A stretch of DNA of 64,000 nucleotides from Alphaproteobacteria bacterium (GTDB taxonomy: Bacteria > Pseudomonadota > Alphaproteobacteria > Sphingomonadales > Emcibacteraceae): assembly GCA_030428615.1 (NCBI GenBank), contig JAUIDN010000005.1:90916-154915 (forward strand). Direction: 5' to 3'. The position numbers were made by a program, and so were the translations under genes. The notes below the pieces were generated by a model. That model worked only from the letters and a program-made list of their open reading frames with translations. It was not told where the DNA came from and did not search any database. Below, one piece after another: positions 54,276-62,967 of this stretch; position 1 is the stretch's first letter, and each line of letters starts with the position of its first letter.

Positions 54276-55022
54276 TTAGACGTGTTGACCGCCATTAACG
54301 TGTATTTCAGCACCCGTTACGTAATCCGACATTTCAGTGCATAAATAATAAATTGTCTTCGCAACCTCTTCCGGTTTTCCGAGACGGCGCATCGGGATAT
54401 CTTCGATAAGATCCTCTGTGCCTGGTGACAGGATTGACGTGTCAATCTCTCCCGGGGCAATGGCATTCACGCGAATACCATCCGGCCCAAAATCAGCGGC
54501 CATTTCACGGGTCAGCGACGCCAGTGCCGCTTTTGATGTTGCGTAAGCAGAGCCCGCAAACGGATGCACCCTGCCACCGGCAATTGATGTCACATTCACG
54601 ATAGCGCCGCGGGCAATGGCCAGTTCGTCATGAAGACCGCGGGCTAAAAGAATGGGTGCAAAGAAATTAACCTCGAATACATGTTTCCAGTCTTCCTCCG
54701 TTGTGTTTTGGGTATTTAGCCTCTCCCCATTCTCCCCCTTTGGAGAAACACCGGCATTATTCACCAATGCATTAAGCGGCCCACCACCAAGGCGTTTTTT
54801 TATTTCCCTTATGCCCTCACTGCGACCTTCCGGATCACCCAAATCAATTTGCACATGATCTTCCGGTCCCGCTTCCCACGGACAATGTTCTGAGAAAGCA
54901 TGGCGCGAACAGGTAATCACCCGCCAACCCGCACTTGAAAATCGTTTTACGGTTGCGTGCCCGATACCACGACTGGCACCCGTTAAAACAATAGTCTTTT
55001 TGCTATTTGCCGTGTCAGACAT
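54276..55022 (-). CDS. Short-chain dehydrogenase/reductase
   Basis: This 248-residue classical SDR has cofactor motif TGASRGIGHA, NNAG at LVNNAGVSP, catalytic Ser in VNVTSIAGG, YATSKAA with catalytic Tyr and Lys, and the C-terminal YVTGAEIHVNGGQHV. The arrangement is of the FabG-like type. RHAFSEHCPWEAGPED, which follows the cofactor fold, has no Asp at the end of beta-2, so NADP is more likely than NAD. The substrate is unknown. It is a single gene on the minus strand. Confidence 0.92.
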   Translation of the reverse strand: MSDTANSKKTIVLTGASRGIGHATVKRFSSAGWRVITCSRHAFSEHCPWEAGPEDHVQIDLGDPEGRSEGIREIKKRLGGGPLNALVNNAGVSPKGENGERLNTQNTTEEDWKHVFEVNFFAPILLARGLHDELAIARGAIVNVTSIAGGRVHPFAGSAYATSKAALASLTREMAADFGPDGIRVNAIAPGEIDTSILSPGTEDLIEDIPMRRLGKPEEVAKTIYYLCTEMSDYVTGAEIHVNGGQHV

Positions 55023-55093
55023 TTTATTCTCATTAGTTAATAATGATTCTTAATACGTTTGAACAGTAACACAGATCGCTTAAGAGTAAATAA

Positions 55094-55450
55094 CTATTTT
55101 ACCAGCAACGCTTCAAGCTGCTCCTGGTCCTTCTTTGAAAAGCCTGCAAAATATTTACCCGTAACATCAATAATGGGGCGTTTAATCATCGCTTCATTTT
55201 CCACAAGCAGCGAAAGAAACCCCGTTTCATCGAGATTATCTTTAATATCATCCGGCAATTTACGCCATGTTGTCCCCCGCTTGTTCAGGACAAGCTCCGA
55301 CCCCAGTTCATCAACAAAGTTTTTTACCAGCGCTTCATCAATGCCGTCTTTCCGATAATCATGGAATTGATATTCAATTTCATGGTCCTTAAACCAGTTG
55401 AACGCCTTTTTCATTGTATCACAATTTTTAATACCGTAAATTTTTATCAT
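55094..55450 (-). CDS. YffB/ArsC-like thioredoxin-fold protein
   Basis: This 118-residue protein of the ArsC/Spx superfamily has an active-site cysteine in GIKNCDTMKKA, without a second CxxC cysteine. It also has the family segment ENEAMIKRPIIDVTGKYFAGF. It lacks the three-Arg arsenate site arrangement of true ArsC, so it is closer to YffB, proposed to be a glutathione-dependent thiol reductase. Its start overlaps the end of the cation-efflux gene by 23 bases, so it is the last gene of the pdxH-CDF-yffB transcript. GAGGGA precedes the ATG. Confidence 0.88.
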   Translation of the reverse strand: MIKIYGIKNCDTMKKAFNWFKDHEIEYQFHDYRKDGIDEALVKNFVDELGSELVLNKRGTTWRKLPDDIKDNLDETGFLSLLVENEAMIKRPIIDVTGKYFAGFSKKDQEQLEALLVK

Positions 55451-56345
55451 TTTCCCTCATTACTTCTATCGGATCCAAATGGATAAATATTTCGGCATTA
55501 GGATAAGCCTCCATGATTTTTTCTTCAACCTGATCGGATATTGTGTGTGCTTCATAAAGGCTGATGCCTTCCACCAATCCTAAATGAAATTGAATAAAAA
55601 TATTTAACCCCGATCTTCGGGTCCTTAATTCATGTATATCAACAACACGCGCATTGGAAATGGCGATCGCTTTAATGGTATCACGGTCCTCGTTACTCAT
55701 TTCCTTATCCATCAGAACATCTGTACTGGAATTGAATACTTCATAGGCACTGTACAGAAGATAAAATGCCGCAATGGCACCAAACACGGGATCAGCGTAC
55801 GTGACATCAAACCATCCTCCAAGCACAAGTGAAGCCACAACACCAAGATTGAGAAGAATATCACCGGAATAATGCATTTCATCTGCCGCAATAGCGACAG
55901 AACCCGTTTGGTTTTTGACATATTTTTGATAGGCGACGAGCAGTATTGTTAGCAAGATTGACACCAGAATAATGCCTATCCCAAGGTTCGCCTTTAAAAT
56001 TTTCTCAGGATGAAGGATTTTATCAACAACTTCATACAGCAGAAAGAACGATGTGGTGGTGATCACAAATGCCTGTAGAAGACCCGCAATGGCTTCCGCC
56101 TTGCCATGTCCAAACCGGTGATCTTCATCCGCAGGAACAAGGGAAAGCCGCACGGCCGCAAAAATAATGATCGACGACAGACTATCCATTACTGAATCAA
56201 GCAGTGTTCCAAATATCGCTACTGAGCCACTTTCTATATAACCCCATGTTTTCAAGGCAATAAGTGTAACAGCAACACTTACTGATGCAGAAGTGGCCCG
56301 TTTTAAAAGTATCTCCGCCTGCTTCTTGTCGATATTTTTATTCAT
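55428..56345 (-). CDS. Cation diffusion facilitator (FieF-like) transporter
   Basis: It has 305 residues from the ATG at 56345, which shares TAATG with the pdxH stop. The track's start at 56372 adds nine residues read inside pdxH. Six TM segments are present. The metal site of TM2 is DxxxD (LLDSVMDSL) and that of TM5 HxxxD (EMHYSGDIL), the FieF-type Zn/Fe site. HRFGHGKAEA lies between TM2 and TM3. A cytoplasmic C-terminal dimer domain ends in AEIFIHLDP. It exports divalent cations by proton antiport. Confidence 0.92.
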   Translation of the reverse strand: MNKNIDKKQAEILLKRATSASVSVAVTLIALKTWGYIESGSVAIFGTLLDSVMDSLSSIIIFAAVRLSLVPADEDHRFGHGKAEAIAGLLQAFVITTTSFFLLYEVVDKILHPEKILKANLGIGIILVSILLTILLVAYQKYVKNQTGSVAIAADEMHYSGDILLNLGVVASLVLGGWFDVTYADPVFGAIAAFYLLYSAYEVFNSSTDVLMDKEMSNEDRDTIKAIAISNARVVDIHELRTRRSGLNIFIQFHLGLVEGISLYEAHTISDQVEEKIMEAYPNAEIFIHLDPIEVMRENDKNLRY

Positions 56346-56920
56346 TATGGATAGAGGGTTTTTGTATCCCACCCCCCACTATTGTTGCGAACATAAATAT
56401 GGCGATCATGAAGCCTGAATTTTCGGTCCTGCCAGAATTCTATTCGCCGCGGTTTTAATCTGAAGCCCGACCAGAAGTCCGGCCTTGGAATTTTTCCTAA
56501 TCCAAACTTTGATGTATATTTCAAAATTCGCGCTTCAAATTCAAACCTTCCTTCCATTGGCTGGCTTTGTTTTGAGGCCCACGCGCCGATTTGACTGTCT
56601 CTCGCGCGACTGGCGAAATAAGCATCCGCCTCTTCATCGCTCACCTGTTCGACTTCGCCCTCAATGCGAATTTGTCTGGCCATACTTTTCCAATGAAAAC
56701 AAAAGGCCATATTCGGGTTTTCCGCAATTTCCCGGCCCTTACGACTCGTAAGATTGGTGTAGAATGTAAAACCTTCAGGTCCGTGATCCTTAAGAAGTAC
56801 CATACGAACCGATGGCCGTCCCTGATCATCCACTGACGCAATTGACATGGCTTCGGCCATATCCTCCGATTTATGGGCTTCTTCAAACCATTCGGCAAAT
56901 CTTTCAAAAGGGTCTTCCAT
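56345..56920 (-). CDS. pdxH: Pyridoxamine 5'-phosphate oxidase
   Basis: This 191-residue PNPOx family member shows FMN-binding segments RPSVRMVLLKDHGPEGFTFYTNLTSRKGREI and the MAFCFHWKSMARQIRIEGEVEQV strand pair. ASRARDSQIGAWASKQSQ follows, and the substrate-binding C-terminal RRIEFWQDRKFRLHDRHIYVR closes the protein. It oxidises pyridoxine or pyridoxamine phosphate to pyridoxal phosphate. It is divergent from the glycine-zipper lipoprotein gene with 88 bases between, and is first of a three-gene minus-strand operon. Confidence 0.96.
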   Translation of the reverse strand: MEDPFERFAEWFEEAHKSEDMAEAMSIASVDDQGRPSVRMVLLKDHGPEGFTFYTNLTSRKGREIAENPNMAFCFHWKSMARQIRIEGEVEQVSDEEADAYFASRARDSQIGAWASKQSQPMEGRFEFEARILKYTSKFGLGKIPRPDFWSGFRLKPRRIEFWQDRKFRLHDRHIYVRNNSGGWDTKTLYP

Positions 56921-57008
56921 AACATCAAACCTTGTAACGCTTTATTTAATCATTATTTATATGCTAGATAATAGAGAAAATTTATTACTGAAGATAGAGG
57001 ATAATTCT

Positions 57009-57476
57009 GTGGTGAATGTAAAAAATTTGTCAAAAGTTGCTTTGACACTGGTCGTATCGTTGTCACTGATCTCTTGCACCAAAGAAGACAGCGGTACGTT
57101 ACTTGGCGCCGTAGGTGGTGCCCTTTTGGGTAGCGCTGTGACAAATGACAGTGGTGTAGGCATTGCTGTAGGAACATTGGCTGGTGCCTATATCGGCCGC
57201 GAAATCGGCCGGGACCTTGATGAGGCGGACCAGCAAAAAATGTACCAGACAACACAAAATGCGCTTGAAACCGGTGTCTCCGGTAACGCAGCACAGTGGT
57301 ATAATCCTGATAGCGGAAATAGCGGTAGCGTAACGCCCCAACCGGCTTATAATAACACGGATGGTCAATATTGTCGTGAATATCAGCAAACGGTAACAAT
57401 AGGCGGTGAAGCAGAAACAGCCTATGGCACAGCATGCCGCCAGCCCGATGGATCATGGAAAATAGTTAACAATTAA
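57009..57476 (+). CDS. Glycine-zipper (17 kDa surface antigen-like) lipoprotein
   Basis: It has about 155 residues from tandem GTG codons at 57009/57012, which follow AGAGGA. The track start inside pdxH is not credible, and the ATG at 56961 has no ribosome binding site. A lipoprotein signal ends in LISC. The mature part has a glycine-zipper 2TM segment (LLGAVGGALLGSAVTNDSGVGIAVGTLAGAYIGREIG) and a C-terminal domain with two cysteines (YCREYQQTVTIGGEAETAYGTACRQPDGSWKIV), as in the rickettsial 17 kDa antigen family. It is an outer-membrane-associated protein of structural role. A DnaJ-like gene follows directly. Confidence 0.85.
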   Translation: MVNVKNLSKVALTLVVSLSLISCTKEDSGTLLGAVGGALLGSAVTNDSGVGIAVGTLAGAYIGREIGRDLDEADQQKMYQTTQNALETGVSGNAAQWYNPDSGNSGSVTPQPAYNNTDGQYCREYQQTVTIGGEAETAYGTACRQPDGSWKIVNN

Positions 57477-57486
57477 GAATGTGAGC

Positions 57487-58425
57487 ATGAAAGACCCATA
57501 TAAAGTACTTGGCGTATCAAAAGATACCAGCCCAGCAGATCTGAAAAAAACATATCGCAAGCTTGCCATGAAGCTTCACCCGGATCAAAATCCGGGCGAT
57601 GAAAAAGTCGCCGAACAATTTAAGGAAGTTTCGGCGGCCTACGCCCTGCTCAGCGATGAGAAAATGAAAGCACGCTATGACCGCGGTGAAATAAATCCGG
57701 ATGGAAGCGAAAAAGGTTTCGCCAATTATCAGCAGCACGCTGGTGGTGGTGCCCATCCGTTTGGTGGCGGCGGTCAGGGGTTTGGCGCTTTTGGTGCGGG
57801 CTTCGACGCAGAAGATTTATTCTCAAGCCTTTTTGGTGGTGGACGCGCAAGAACGCAGCAAAGACCAAAACCCAGTAGACGTGGTGAAGATCGAACCTAT
57901 AAGATTGACATTGATTTTCTGGATGCGGTACGTGGCAGCAAAAAGCAGATTAAGCTCGAAACAGGTAAAACGCTTAACGTAAACACACCCGTAAATGTGA
58001 AGGAAGGACAACAAATCCGGCTAAAGGGCCAGGGAAGTCCCGGCATGGGTGGTGGACCAAACGGCGATGCTTTAATTGAGGTTCATATAAAAAAACACCC
58101 CTATTTCACACGTTCGGATAACAATATTATCATGGAACTTCCAATCACACTGGAAGAGGCGGTCCTCGGCGCAAAAGTAACCGTTCCAACCATCTCCGGC
58201 AAAATTTCTTTAACCATTCCCAAAAATTCAAGCTCTGGAAAAACCATGCGCTTGAAAGGTAAAGGAGCGGCAGACCCAAAAACGAAGAAGACCGGGGACC
58301 AACTTGTGAAGTTGATGATAATGCTGCCGGATGAAGCAGATTCAAACCTTGAAAAAATTATCAAAAAATGGTCCACTGACAGCAAAGATTCAGAAGTCAA
58401 AAATATTCGTGGACATTTGATATAG
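57487..58425 (+). CDS. DnaJ-like co-chaperone (CbpA type)
   Basis: The J domain (residues 1-68) has the HPD motif in KLHPDQNPGD. A Gly/Phe-rich linker follows at about 80-120, then DnaJ C-terminal beta domains I and II (TPVNVKEGQQIRLKGQGSPG, ITLEEAVLGAKVTVPTISGKI). There is no Cys-rich zinc region, so it is CbpA-like rather than DnaJ. It stimulates DnaK. The track starts at GTG 57481; I prefer ATG 57487, where the family sequence MKDPYKVLGV begins. Neither start has a strong ribosome binding site. YihY starts directly after its stop. Confidence 0.92.
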   Translation: MKDPYKVLGVSKDTSPADLKKTYRKLAMKLHPDQNPGDEKVAEQFKEVSAAYALLSDEKMKARYDRGEINPDGSEKGFANYQQHAGGGAHPFGGGGQGFGAFGAGFDAEDLFSSLFGGGRARTQQRPKPSRRGEDRTYKIDIDFLDAVRGSKKQIKLETGKTLNVNTPVNVKEGQQIRLKGQGSPGMGGGPNGDALIEVHIKKHPYFTRSDNNIIMELPITLEEAVLGAKVTVPTISGKISLTIPKNSSSGKTMRLKGKGAADPKTKKTGDQLVKLMIMLPDEADSNLEKIIKKWSTDSKDSEVKNIRGHLI

Positions 58426-59289
58426 ATGAAAAAACCCGTCGCTTTTGCAAAATTTCTTATAACAGCAGTAGCAAATTTTAATAAACACGACGGAATGGTC
58501 ATGGCGGGGCATCTGGCCTTCTTAAGTATGCTGGCCCTGTTTCCTTTTATCATTTTTCTTGTCTCGCTCGCGGGTACATTCGGTCAATCGACTGCTGGTA
58601 CCGACGCTCTTGCCTATATGTTCGAAAATATGCCGCCGGATGTTGCTGTTGTTTTACGCGCGCCGATCCAGCAAATGGTTTCAACCTCAAGCAGCGGGAT
58701 AATGACCTTCAGTATTATTGGCGCATTGTGGGTTTCTTCGTCCGCTATTGATGCTGCGCGGCTTGCCATCGTCCGGGCCTATTCCACAGTGACGCGACGA
58801 CCATATATAAGGCGGCGGGCCGAAGGGCTGCTGTTGGTAATTTTGTCGGCGACCAGTATTATTCTGGGCATGACAGCGCTGGTTTTTGGTCCCGTCATCT
58901 GGAAGGCGATCATAAAATTCAGCCCGGTTGATGCCGATTGGAACTTTCTTTGGAACCTTGTCAGGCTGTCGATCAGCTTTGGTCTTATATTTGGCGCGCT
59001 TTGTCTGGCTTATTATGTATTAAGGCCGCGCAGCTTAAAAATCAGAGCACCGGTCTCCCGCGGGGCCTTGGCAGCGATAATTGTGTGGATGATTGTTGCC
59101 AATGGTTTCTCGCTATACCTTAAATATTTTGGCAACTACGATGTTACCTACGGAAGCCTTGCCGGCGCCATAATTGCCCTTATGTTTTTTTATTTTATCA
59201 GCGTCGGTTTCATCCTCGGAGCGGAAATCAATGCTTCAATCTACCATCGGCGATTGGAGCGTTTGGAAAAAAAAGCGCCAAGTGATTGA
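58426..59289 (+). CDS. YihY/BrkB-family inner membrane protein
   Basis: This 287-residue protein has about six membrane helices. The family signature FLSMLALFPFIIFLVSLAGTFG comes near the N-terminus. Later segments are WVSSSAIDAARLAIVRAYS and the FFYFISVGFILGAEINA end motif. Such proteins were once called ribonuclease BN, but that assignment was withdrawn; the function is unknown. It starts immediately after the stop of the DnaJ-like gene and is probably coupled to it. Confidence 0.9.
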   Translation: MKKPVAFAKFLITAVANFNKHDGMVMAGHLAFLSMLALFPFIIFLVSLAGTFGQSTAGTDALAYMFENMPPDVAVVLRAPIQQMVSTSSSGIMTFSIIGALWVSSSAIDAARLAIVRAYSTVTRRPYIRRRAEGLLLVILSATSIILGMTALVFGPVIWKAIIKFSPVDADWNFLWNLVRLSISFGLIFGALCLAYYVLRPRSLKIRAPVSRGALAAIIVWMIVANGFSLYLKYFGNYDVTYGSLAGAIIALMFFYFISVGFILGAEINASIYHRRLERLEKKAPSD

Positions 59290-59384
59290 ATTTGATGCAA
59301 AATTGTGTAGGATTAAGTAAAATTTGATATCGGAAAAAATATCATTATAAAACATTTGGGAACTGTTACCCAGAGGAATAAAAA

Positions 59385-60206
59385 ATGGCTGAAAAAAAAG
59401 GACTCCTTTCAGGAAAACGCGGCATCATTATGGGAGCCGCCAACAATCGTTCAATCGCGTGGGGAATAGCAAAAAAAGCCGCCGATGAAGGTGCCGAGCT
59501 CGCCTTCACCTATCAGGGGGAAGCCCTTGAAAAACGCGTTCGTCCGCTTGCGGAAAGTGTAGGGTCAGATATTGTGCTACAGTGCGACGTCACCGATCCT
59601 CAGTCAATTGATGATGTTTTTACATCCCTGGAAAAAATATGGGGAAAACTTGATTTCCTTGTTCATGCCATCGCTTACGCGGACAAAGCTGAACTGACAG
59701 GGCGGTACATTGATACCTCACCGGAAAATTTCAGAATGAGCATGGAAATTTCATGTTATTCCTTCACCGCGATCGCTCAACGTGCGGAAAAGCTGATGAC
59801 TGACGGTGGCAGCATGATTACCCTTAGTTATTATGGTGCTGAAAAGGTTATACCGCATTATAATGTTATGGGCATTGCAAAAGCAGCCCTTGAGGCAAGT
59901 GTCAAATATCTCGCACGTGATCTGGGTCCAAAAAATATTCGGGTGAACAGCATATCAGCAGGACCGATCAAAACGCTTGCTGCATCTGGTATCGGAGATT
60001 TTCGTTACATTCTGAAATGGAATGAACTTAATTCGCCAATGGGTCGCAATGTGACGATAGAAGAAGTTGGCAATACTGGCGTTTATTTTATCAGTGACCT
60101 TTCTTCAGGTGTAACTGGTGAAAATCATCATGTGGATGCTGGCTACCATGTAATGGGCATGAAACGGGAAGATACCCCTGACCTCACCCTTCATAAGGAA
60201 GAGTAA
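59385..60206 (+). CDS. fabI: Enoyl-ACP reductase FabI
   Basis: This 273-residue NADH-dependent enoyl-ACP reductase has cofactor motif GAANNRSIAWGIAKK, LVHAIAYADKAELTGRYIDTS, and the catalytic YYGAEKVIPHYNVMGIAKAALE with the Tyr-x6-Lys pair. ISAGPIKTLAASGI contributes the substrate-binding loop. It reduces trans-2-enoyl-ACP in fatty acid elongation. GAGGAATAAAA precedes the ATG. aroC follows after 3 bases, an arrangement common in alphaproteobacteria. Confidence 0.97.
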   Translation: MAEKKGLLSGKRGIIMGAANNRSIAWGIAKKAADEGAELAFTYQGEALEKRVRPLAESVGSDIVLQCDVTDPQSIDDVFTSLEKIWGKLDFLVHAIAYADKAELTGRYIDTSPENFRMSMEISCYSFTAIAQRAEKLMTDGGSMITLSYYGAEKVIPHYNVMGIAKAALEASVKYLARDLGPKNIRVNSISAGPIKTLAASGIGDFRYILKWNELNSPMGRNVTIEEVGNTGVYFISDLSSGVTGENHHVDAGYHVMGMKREDTPDLTLHKEE

Positions 60207-60209
60207 ATT

Positions 60210-61280
60210 ATGTCGGATAATAGTTTCGGGAAACTCTACCGGGTAACCACCTGGGGCGAGAGCCATGGACCATGCATTGGTTGCGTGGTTGATGGTGTGC
60301 CGCCGCGAATTGAGCTGTCCGAAACGGATCTGCAAAAATATCTTGATCAACGAAAACCCGGACAGAACCGATTTACCACGCAGCGTCAGGAACCGGATCA
60401 GGTAAAAATCGTCTCCGGTGTTTTTGAAGGAAAAACAACCGGAACGCCCATAAGCCTGATTATCGAAAATCAGGACCAGCGTTCAAAAGATTACGGCGAT
60501 ATTAAAGACAAATACAGACCGGGACACGCCGATTTTACCTATATGGAAAAATATGGCATCCGCGATTATCGTGGCGGTGGACGATCATCCGCACGCGAGA
60601 CGGCAATGCGTGTCGCTGCCGGGGGGGTCGCCCGTAAGATTCTGGGAAATAATATTAAAATCACTGGTGCGCTCGTTCAAATTGGCAATATGAAAATAGA
60701 TCCCGAAAATTGGGACGATAATCAGATTTCCAAAAACCCGTTCTGGTGTCCCGACGCGGACATGGTACCTGAATGGGAAAAATATCTGGACGAGATAAGA
60801 AAATCCGGAAGTTCAATCGGCGCGGTAATCGAAGTGCGCGCAAGCGGTGTTCCCGCCGGGCTTGGTGAACCGATATACGGTAAACTTGATGCCGATCTTG
60901 CCGCCGCGATGATGAGCATCAATGCGGTAAAAGGCGTTGAAATTGGTGCAGGTATGAATGCCGCCACGCTCACCGGGGAGCAGAATGCCGATGAAATCCG
61001 CATAAAAGGCAGCAATCCGCATTTCAAAAGTAACAATGCCGGCGGAATTTTAGGGGGCATTTCATCGGGGCAGGATCTGATTGTGCGATTTGCGGTAAAA
61101 CCAACCTCATCAATCCTCACCCCGCGTGAAACCATCGACGCAAAGGGTAATGAAACGGAAATCCTGACAAAAGGACGCCATGATCCCTGCGTTGGCATTC
61201 GCGCTGTTCCTATTGGCGAAGCGATGATGGCATGTGTTCTTGCGGATCATATCCTGCGCCATAAGGCCCAATGCGGGTAA
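60210..61280 (+). CDS. aroC: Chorismate synthase
   Basis: This 356-residue AroC has all three family signatures: [17 protein letters not shown] at the N-terminus, [29 protein letters not shown] in the middle and [17 protein letters not shown] at the end. It makes chorismate from EPSP using reduced FMN. GGAAGAGTAAATT lies before the ATG, and the fabI stop is 3 bases upstream. Confidence 0.98.
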   Translation: MSDNSFGKLYRVTTWGESHGPCIGCVVDGVPPRIELSETDLQKYLDQRKPGQNRFTTQRQEPDQVKIVSGVFEGKTTGTPISLIIENQDQRSKDYGDIKDKYRPGHADFTYMEKYGIRDYRGGGRSSARETAMRVAAGGVARKILGNNIKITGALVQIGNMKIDPENWDDNQISKNPFWCPDADMVPEWEKYLDEIRKSGSSIGAVIEVRASGVPAGLGEPIYGKLDADLAAAMMSINAVKGVEIGAGMNAATLTGEQNADEIRIKGSNPHFKSNNAGGILGGISSGQDLIVRFAVKPTSSILTPRETIDAKGNETEILTKGRHDPCVGIRAVPIGEAMMACVLADHILRHKAQCG

Positions 61281-61301
61281 TTATAAAGAAAAAACATTGC
61301 C

Positions 61302-61601
61302 ATGAATAACAAACCCATTGATTGCGAAAAAGCGAAGTTGGACCCAAGTGCCGTATTTGAAAATCCGGAAGGCGTAACGAAACGCAAAGATTTAACAAAG
61401 AAGCAGAAAATTGAAATTCTGCGACGCTGGGAATATGATGCCTGCGAATTGGAAGTCGCCGAAGAAGAAGGCATGTTAAGCAATGAACCATCGTTACTGG
61501 AACGGATTTTAGCGGAGCTGCATTCACTCGTCGGCAATATTGATACCGACCATTCGCCCCCGACCAAACAGCGCGGAATTACTTCTTCGGATGTAGATTG
61601 A
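61302..61601 (+). CDS. Small conserved alphaproteobacterial protein (99 aa)
   Basis: This is a 99-residue acidic protein with the core KKQKIEILRRWEYDACELEVAEEEGM followed by SLLERILAELHSL. I recognise this motif from uncharacterised alphaproteobacterial proteins, but no function is known to me. No membrane segment or signal is present. It follows aroC on the same strand after 21 bases. Confidence 0.75.
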   Translation: MNNKPIDCEKAKLDPSAVFENPEGVTKRKDLTKKQKIEILRRWEYDACELEVAEEEGMLSNEPSLLERILAELHSLVGNIDTDHSPPTKQRGITSSDVD

Positions 61602-61651
61602 TTGCAATAAAAGTACTTGTGGGTTTTTTTGGGGCACACTCGGGTTATGAT

Positions 61652-62518
61652 TTATGCCTGACTGCTTTTTACGTCAATCGGGCCTACAACCTTGACCGTG
61701 TTTGCTGTCTGAACGTTTGAGCTGAATGTATAACCATTTTCCTTTAACGCCAGTCGGCATTCATCCATCACCGCACTTTTCACATGCCAGTAATCTACCC
61801 CTTTATTAAATGTATTGATCCAGTAATATATCTTTAGCTCTACATATTGGGGGGTAAATCCGGAAATACTTGTAACACAAGGCGGATCAGGCAGAACATT
61901 TTCTACATTTTGTATTCTTTCCATCATTAAACGACACGCCGCCGCCGCATCATCATCATAATCAATCCCGACGGTGAAGCTAATTCTTCTGAGCCCGTCC
62001 ATCGTATAATTTAAAAGCGGTTGGCTGAATAATTGGGCGTTCGGGATAAAGATATCAATTCCGTCATAGGTGCGGATGTGTGTATGGCGTAACTCAACTT
62101 CCTGGACCTCACCCTCAAGATCCCCCGTGGCGACCAAATCCCCCATCTTAAACGGTTTACTGAACGCCAGATATATCCCGGCGAGGATATTTTCACCAAT
62201 GTCTCTGAACGCGATCCCAAATGCCAAAGCGGTGATCCCGCCACCTGTCAGAAGCCCAATGGATGCAGCGTTTAAATTCATTATATTCAGCGAAATGGAG
62301 ACCCCCACCAGCACGAAAACCCAGATTATAATTTTACGAAAAAAATTTCTGTGTGTCCTTGAAAGCGTACTGGTTTTTAAAAACCGCAGTAGTAAATTTC
62401 CCGCCAGACGCCCGAGCAGGAACATAACGATTAAGACAATAATTGAAATGGCGATTTGCGGGACAAGCCCCGCAGCATTCATCAATGATGCTTCAATAAT
62501 ACCGACGGCTTCTTCCAT
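61652..62518 (-). CDS. MscS-family mechanosensitive channel
   Basis: It has 288 residues from the ATG at 62518, which has GGGAG five bases upstream. The track's TTG start adds four residues. There are three N-terminal membrane helices. The third is the pore helix GLLTGGGITALAFGIAFRDIGENILAG with the Gly/Ala packing typical of MscS. A beta domain follows (DLEGEVQEVELRHTHIRTYDGIDIFIPNAQLF), then an alpha/beta C-terminus. It releases solutes on hypo-osmotic shock. It is behind the LapA-domain gene with a 17-base gap. Confidence 0.92.
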   Translation of the reverse strand: MEEAVGIIEASLMNAAGLVPQIAISIIVLIVMFLLGRLAGNLLLRFLKTSTLSRTHRNFFRKIIIWVFVLVGVSISLNIMNLNAASIGLLTGGGITALAFGIAFRDIGENILAGIYLAFSKPFKMGDLVATGDLEGEVQEVELRHTHIRTYDGIDIFIPNAQLFSQPLLNYTMDGLRRISFTVGIDYDDDAAAACRLMMERIQNVENVLPDPPCVTSISGFTPQYVELKIYYWINTFNKGVDYWHVKSAVMDECRLALKENGYTFSSNVQTANTVKVVGPIDVKSSQA

Positions 62519-62535
62519 ATTATCTCCCAACGTGC

Positions 62536-62757
62536 CTAATCCTCGTCCTTGTTCTGACCTTTGTCCGGTTTATTTCGGGCACCAATAATCATACCGATGA
62601 GCACGCCGGTGAGCAACGAAAACGCGATGATTAAAAACCGACGCGTTTGAAATGACCAGAAAAGAAAATTTATTTCAATGGCCGCCAGGTTCTGAATAAC
62701 AAAGATCACAAGAAGTGATCCCAATGTGATAGCCAGATAATGTTTGAATTTTTTCAT
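62536..62757 (-). CDS. LapA-domain (DUF1049) small membrane protein
   Basis: It has 73 residues from the ATG at 62757 (MKKFKHYLAITLG); the track's 20-residue extension is unlikely. Two hydrophobic helices (YLAITLGSLLVIFVIQNL and FLIIAFSLLTGVLIGMIIGA) flank the family IEINFLFWSF segment, and a charged tail follows. Such proteins help assemble the lipopolysaccharide region in gammaproteobacteria together with LapB. No LapB-like gene is at this locus. It precedes the MscS gene on the same strand. Confidence 0.85.
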   Translation of the reverse strand: MKKFKHYLAITLGSLLVIFVIQNLAAIEINFLFWSFQTRRFLIIAFSLLTGVLIGMIIGARNKPDKGQNKDED

Positions 62758-62866
62758 GATCCACCCAAATGTGATAACGGGACTATCAAATATACTCCCG
62801 CATTTCATGATCCACAAGGGCGCTATCAGAAATCATTAATTGAAATGAGCGCTGGGTGCCCGCTCC

Positions 62867-62879
62867 CGACCCAAAGCGG
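62867..62879 (-). repeat. Left copy of a short inverted repeat flanking an accessory gene
   Basis: CGACCCAAAGCGG is the exact reverse complement of 63800-63812. On the minus strand its context (AATGGCCGCTTTGGGTCGGGAGC) parallels that of the right copy (AACGTCCGCTTTGGGTCGAACGC), so both are copies of a slightly longer dispersed element. Confidence 0.6.
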
Positions 62880-62919
62880 CCATTCGCGTCCCTCTAATAA
62901 AGAACATCAACTAGCTAGC

Positions 62920-62949
62920 TTGACATTTTTGATAAGGTTGGCACAATCT
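62920..62949 (+). promoter_or_regulatory. Possible promoter of the accessory hydrolase-like gene
   Basis: A perfect -35 hexamer, TTGACA, at 62920-62925 stands 43 bases before the start codon at 62968. The -10 at the right distance (CAATCT at 62944-62949, spacing 18) is weak. This is an assignment from the -35 alone. Confidence 0.35.
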
Positions 62950-62967
62950 ATCTTTTATGGGGACATC

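Noticed and set aside
56847-57008. Upstream extension of the glycine-zipper lipoprotein ORF
   Set aside because: It overlaps pdxH on the other strand and would put the lipoprotein signal far inside the protein; GTG at 57009 follows a good AGAGGA.
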